56,932 nt of DNA, taken from contig NZ_JABFNS010000049.1 of the NCBI RefSeq assembly GCF_013116825.1, positions 1 to 56,932 on the forward strand, written 5' to 3'. Below are positions 56,221-56,932 of this stretch, piece after piece. The notes beneath the pieces were generated by a model. That model did not search any database, had not been told where the DNA came from, and was given only the letters and a program-made list of their open reading frames with translations. Source of the stretch: Myxococcus xanthus. Lineage in GTDB: Bacteria > Myxococcota > Myxococcia > Myxococcales > Myxococcaceae. Position 1 is the stretch's first letter; the number at the start of each line of letters is the position of its first letter. A program made the translations under genes and the position numbers.

Positions 56221-56748
56221 CTACTCCGCGCGCAGGGCGCTCAGCTTCAGCCCGCGCGATTCCAGCGCGTCGCGCAGCCGGCTCAGGTCCTCGGCCGCCA
56301 CGGGGCGGTGCCGGCCCAGGATGCGCAACGACACTTCGCGCGGGCCCGTGCGCTCGACCTCCACCGTGGCGTCCAGGTGCCCGCGCAGGCTCATGCTGAG
56401 CGCGGGCCGCTGGGACTTCACGAACACCTCGATGCGCTCGATGAGCGCCATCGCGGCCTCGGCGCGTGCGGCGGGGTTCACTTCCTCGGCCGGAGCGTGC
56501 GCGCCTCCCGCGCTCGCCGTCACCGCCGGGGCGTTCTCCGAGCCAATCGACTCCTGAAGGGGCCTCTTTTCATCCGGAGGCGGTGGCCCAGGAGCCGGCC
56601 GTGCTTCGGGCTGAACTGGAAGGGCGGGGCGCAGGTCCTTCGACAACTCGCGGGCGATGAGGTCGTGGAGCCGCTGTTCGGTGCGCTCCTGGCCCAGGGC
56701 CTGGGACTCGCTCCGGACGGTGCCCAGCCGCTGGACTTCGACATTCAT
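56221..56748 (-). CDS. unknown protein with a conserved-looking C-terminal domain
   Basis: 175 aa from ATG 56748; the frame is open further to a TTG at 56868, which lies inside the asd-like repeat and is less likely. The N-terminal half is charged and helical (TVRSESQALGQERTEQRLHD), the middle is Pro-rich, and the end is a compact alpha/beta unit (MSLRGHLDATVEVERTGPRE ... EDLSRLRDALESRGLKLSAL). No family recognised; a FliK/HrpP-like C-terminal shape is possible but weak. Confidence 0.6.
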   Translation of the reverse strand: MNVEVQRLGTVRSESQALGQERTEQRLHDLIARELSKDLRPALPVQPEARPAPGPPPPDEKRPLQESIGSENAPAVTASAGGAHAPAEEVNPAARAEAAMALIERIEVFVKSQRPALSMSLRGHLDATVEVERTGPREVSLRILGRHRPVAAEDLSRLRDALESRGLKLSALRAE

Positions 56749-56842
56749 CGCCTGCCGCTTGAGTCCCAGGCTCTCGGGGCTGGAGACAGCGCCGCGCTGG
56801 GCGGTGAGCACGGGCCCCGAGGCCCGGGCCAGCAGGGTGGGG

Positions 56843-56930
56843 GCGGAAGGGATCGTCCAGCAATTCAATCCAGCGCGGCGCGGCGGACGGCAGGTTCCGA
56901 GCCAGCTCGGCGCCCTTCCACTCCCCCAGG
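56843..56930 (-). pseudogene. asd fragment: inverted, ~98% identical copy at the window edge
   Basis: Read on the minus strand this segment matches asd bases 55429-55516 with only three differences: C to G at the codon for residue 274, G to T at residue 294, and A to C at the final base. The reading frame (LGEWKGAELARNL..., then DDPFRPHPAG) follows Asd for ~29 residues and then departs. The upstream part lies beyond the window, so it could be the broken end of a longer duplicate or an assembly fold-back. It overlaps only the unlikely 5' extension of the preceding gene. Confidence 0.7.
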
Positions 56931-56932
56931 TG

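Noticed and set aside
56221..56868. TTG start at 56868 for the last minus-strand gene
   Set aside because: It would place the N-terminus inside the asd-derived repeat in a different frame; ATG 56748 is simpler.

Overview
The window is GC-rich, gene-dense DNA that looks like a Myxococcus-type chromosome (order Myxococcales). The markers are a TolQ/TolR/TolR motor set of the kind used in myxobacterial gliding, a TIGR02265/DUF2378 protein (a family restricted to myxobacteria), a DUF6178 protein, the ExoJ/ExoK spore-coat polysaccharide gene pair, and many GTG starts. I see no phage, insertion sequence, CRISPR array or rRNA. One tRNA (Cys, GCA) is present. It reads as core chromosome, not as an island.

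Left part (1-16.2 kb, mostly +): dprA (partial), topA, a proton-channel motor operon (TolQ-like plus two TolR-like), a DksA/TraR-like protein on the other strand, trmFO, a beta-propeller lipoprotein, an EF-hand membrane protein, xerC, a small membrane protein, an SLC13-type permease, hslV and hslU. The dprA-topA-trmFO-xerC-hslV-hslU order is the same backbone found in Bacillus (smf-topA-gid-codV-clpQ-clpY). Here it is interrupted by lineage-specific envelope and motility genes.

Middle part (16.2-31.2 kb): argD; a J-domain protein, a DnaK paralogue and a TPR protein in a row, with a shared small module on the two outer proteins; a minus-strand operon (BamE-like exported protein, coaE, extended SDR, two MaoC-like dehydratases); tetraheme cytochrome c, engB, DUF6178; then the Wzy polymerase/glycosyltransferase pair exoJ-exoK behind a good sigma-54 (-24/-12) promoter; then an exported DUF4097-like protein ending in a clear terminator.

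Right part (31.2-56.9 kb): a minus-strand operon (J-domain/TerB protein, Smr protein, adenosine-deaminase-like protein, pyrD), folD, a methyltransferase, an ADP-ribosylglycohydrolase, an orphan membrane histidine kinase, the DUF2378 protein, metF with a small membrane protein, and divergently the glycine cleavage genes gcvT-gcvH-gcvP. folD, metF and gcvTHP together form a one-carbon/folate neighbourhood, and trmFO also uses methylene-THF. The end holds a CDF metal transporter, a TonB-type protein, a SpoIID/LytB lipoprotein, a beta-helix lipoprotein, tRNA-Cys, an acyl-CoA dehydrogenase, a rhodanese, asd, a seven-iron ferredoxin and an unknown protein. The last ~88 bases are an inverted, nearly identical copy of an internal part of asd.

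Candidates for something new: the J-protein/Hsp70 paralogue/TPR triad, the motor set inside the topA-hslU block, the adenosine-deaminase homologue with two altered substrate residues, and the inverted asd fragment.
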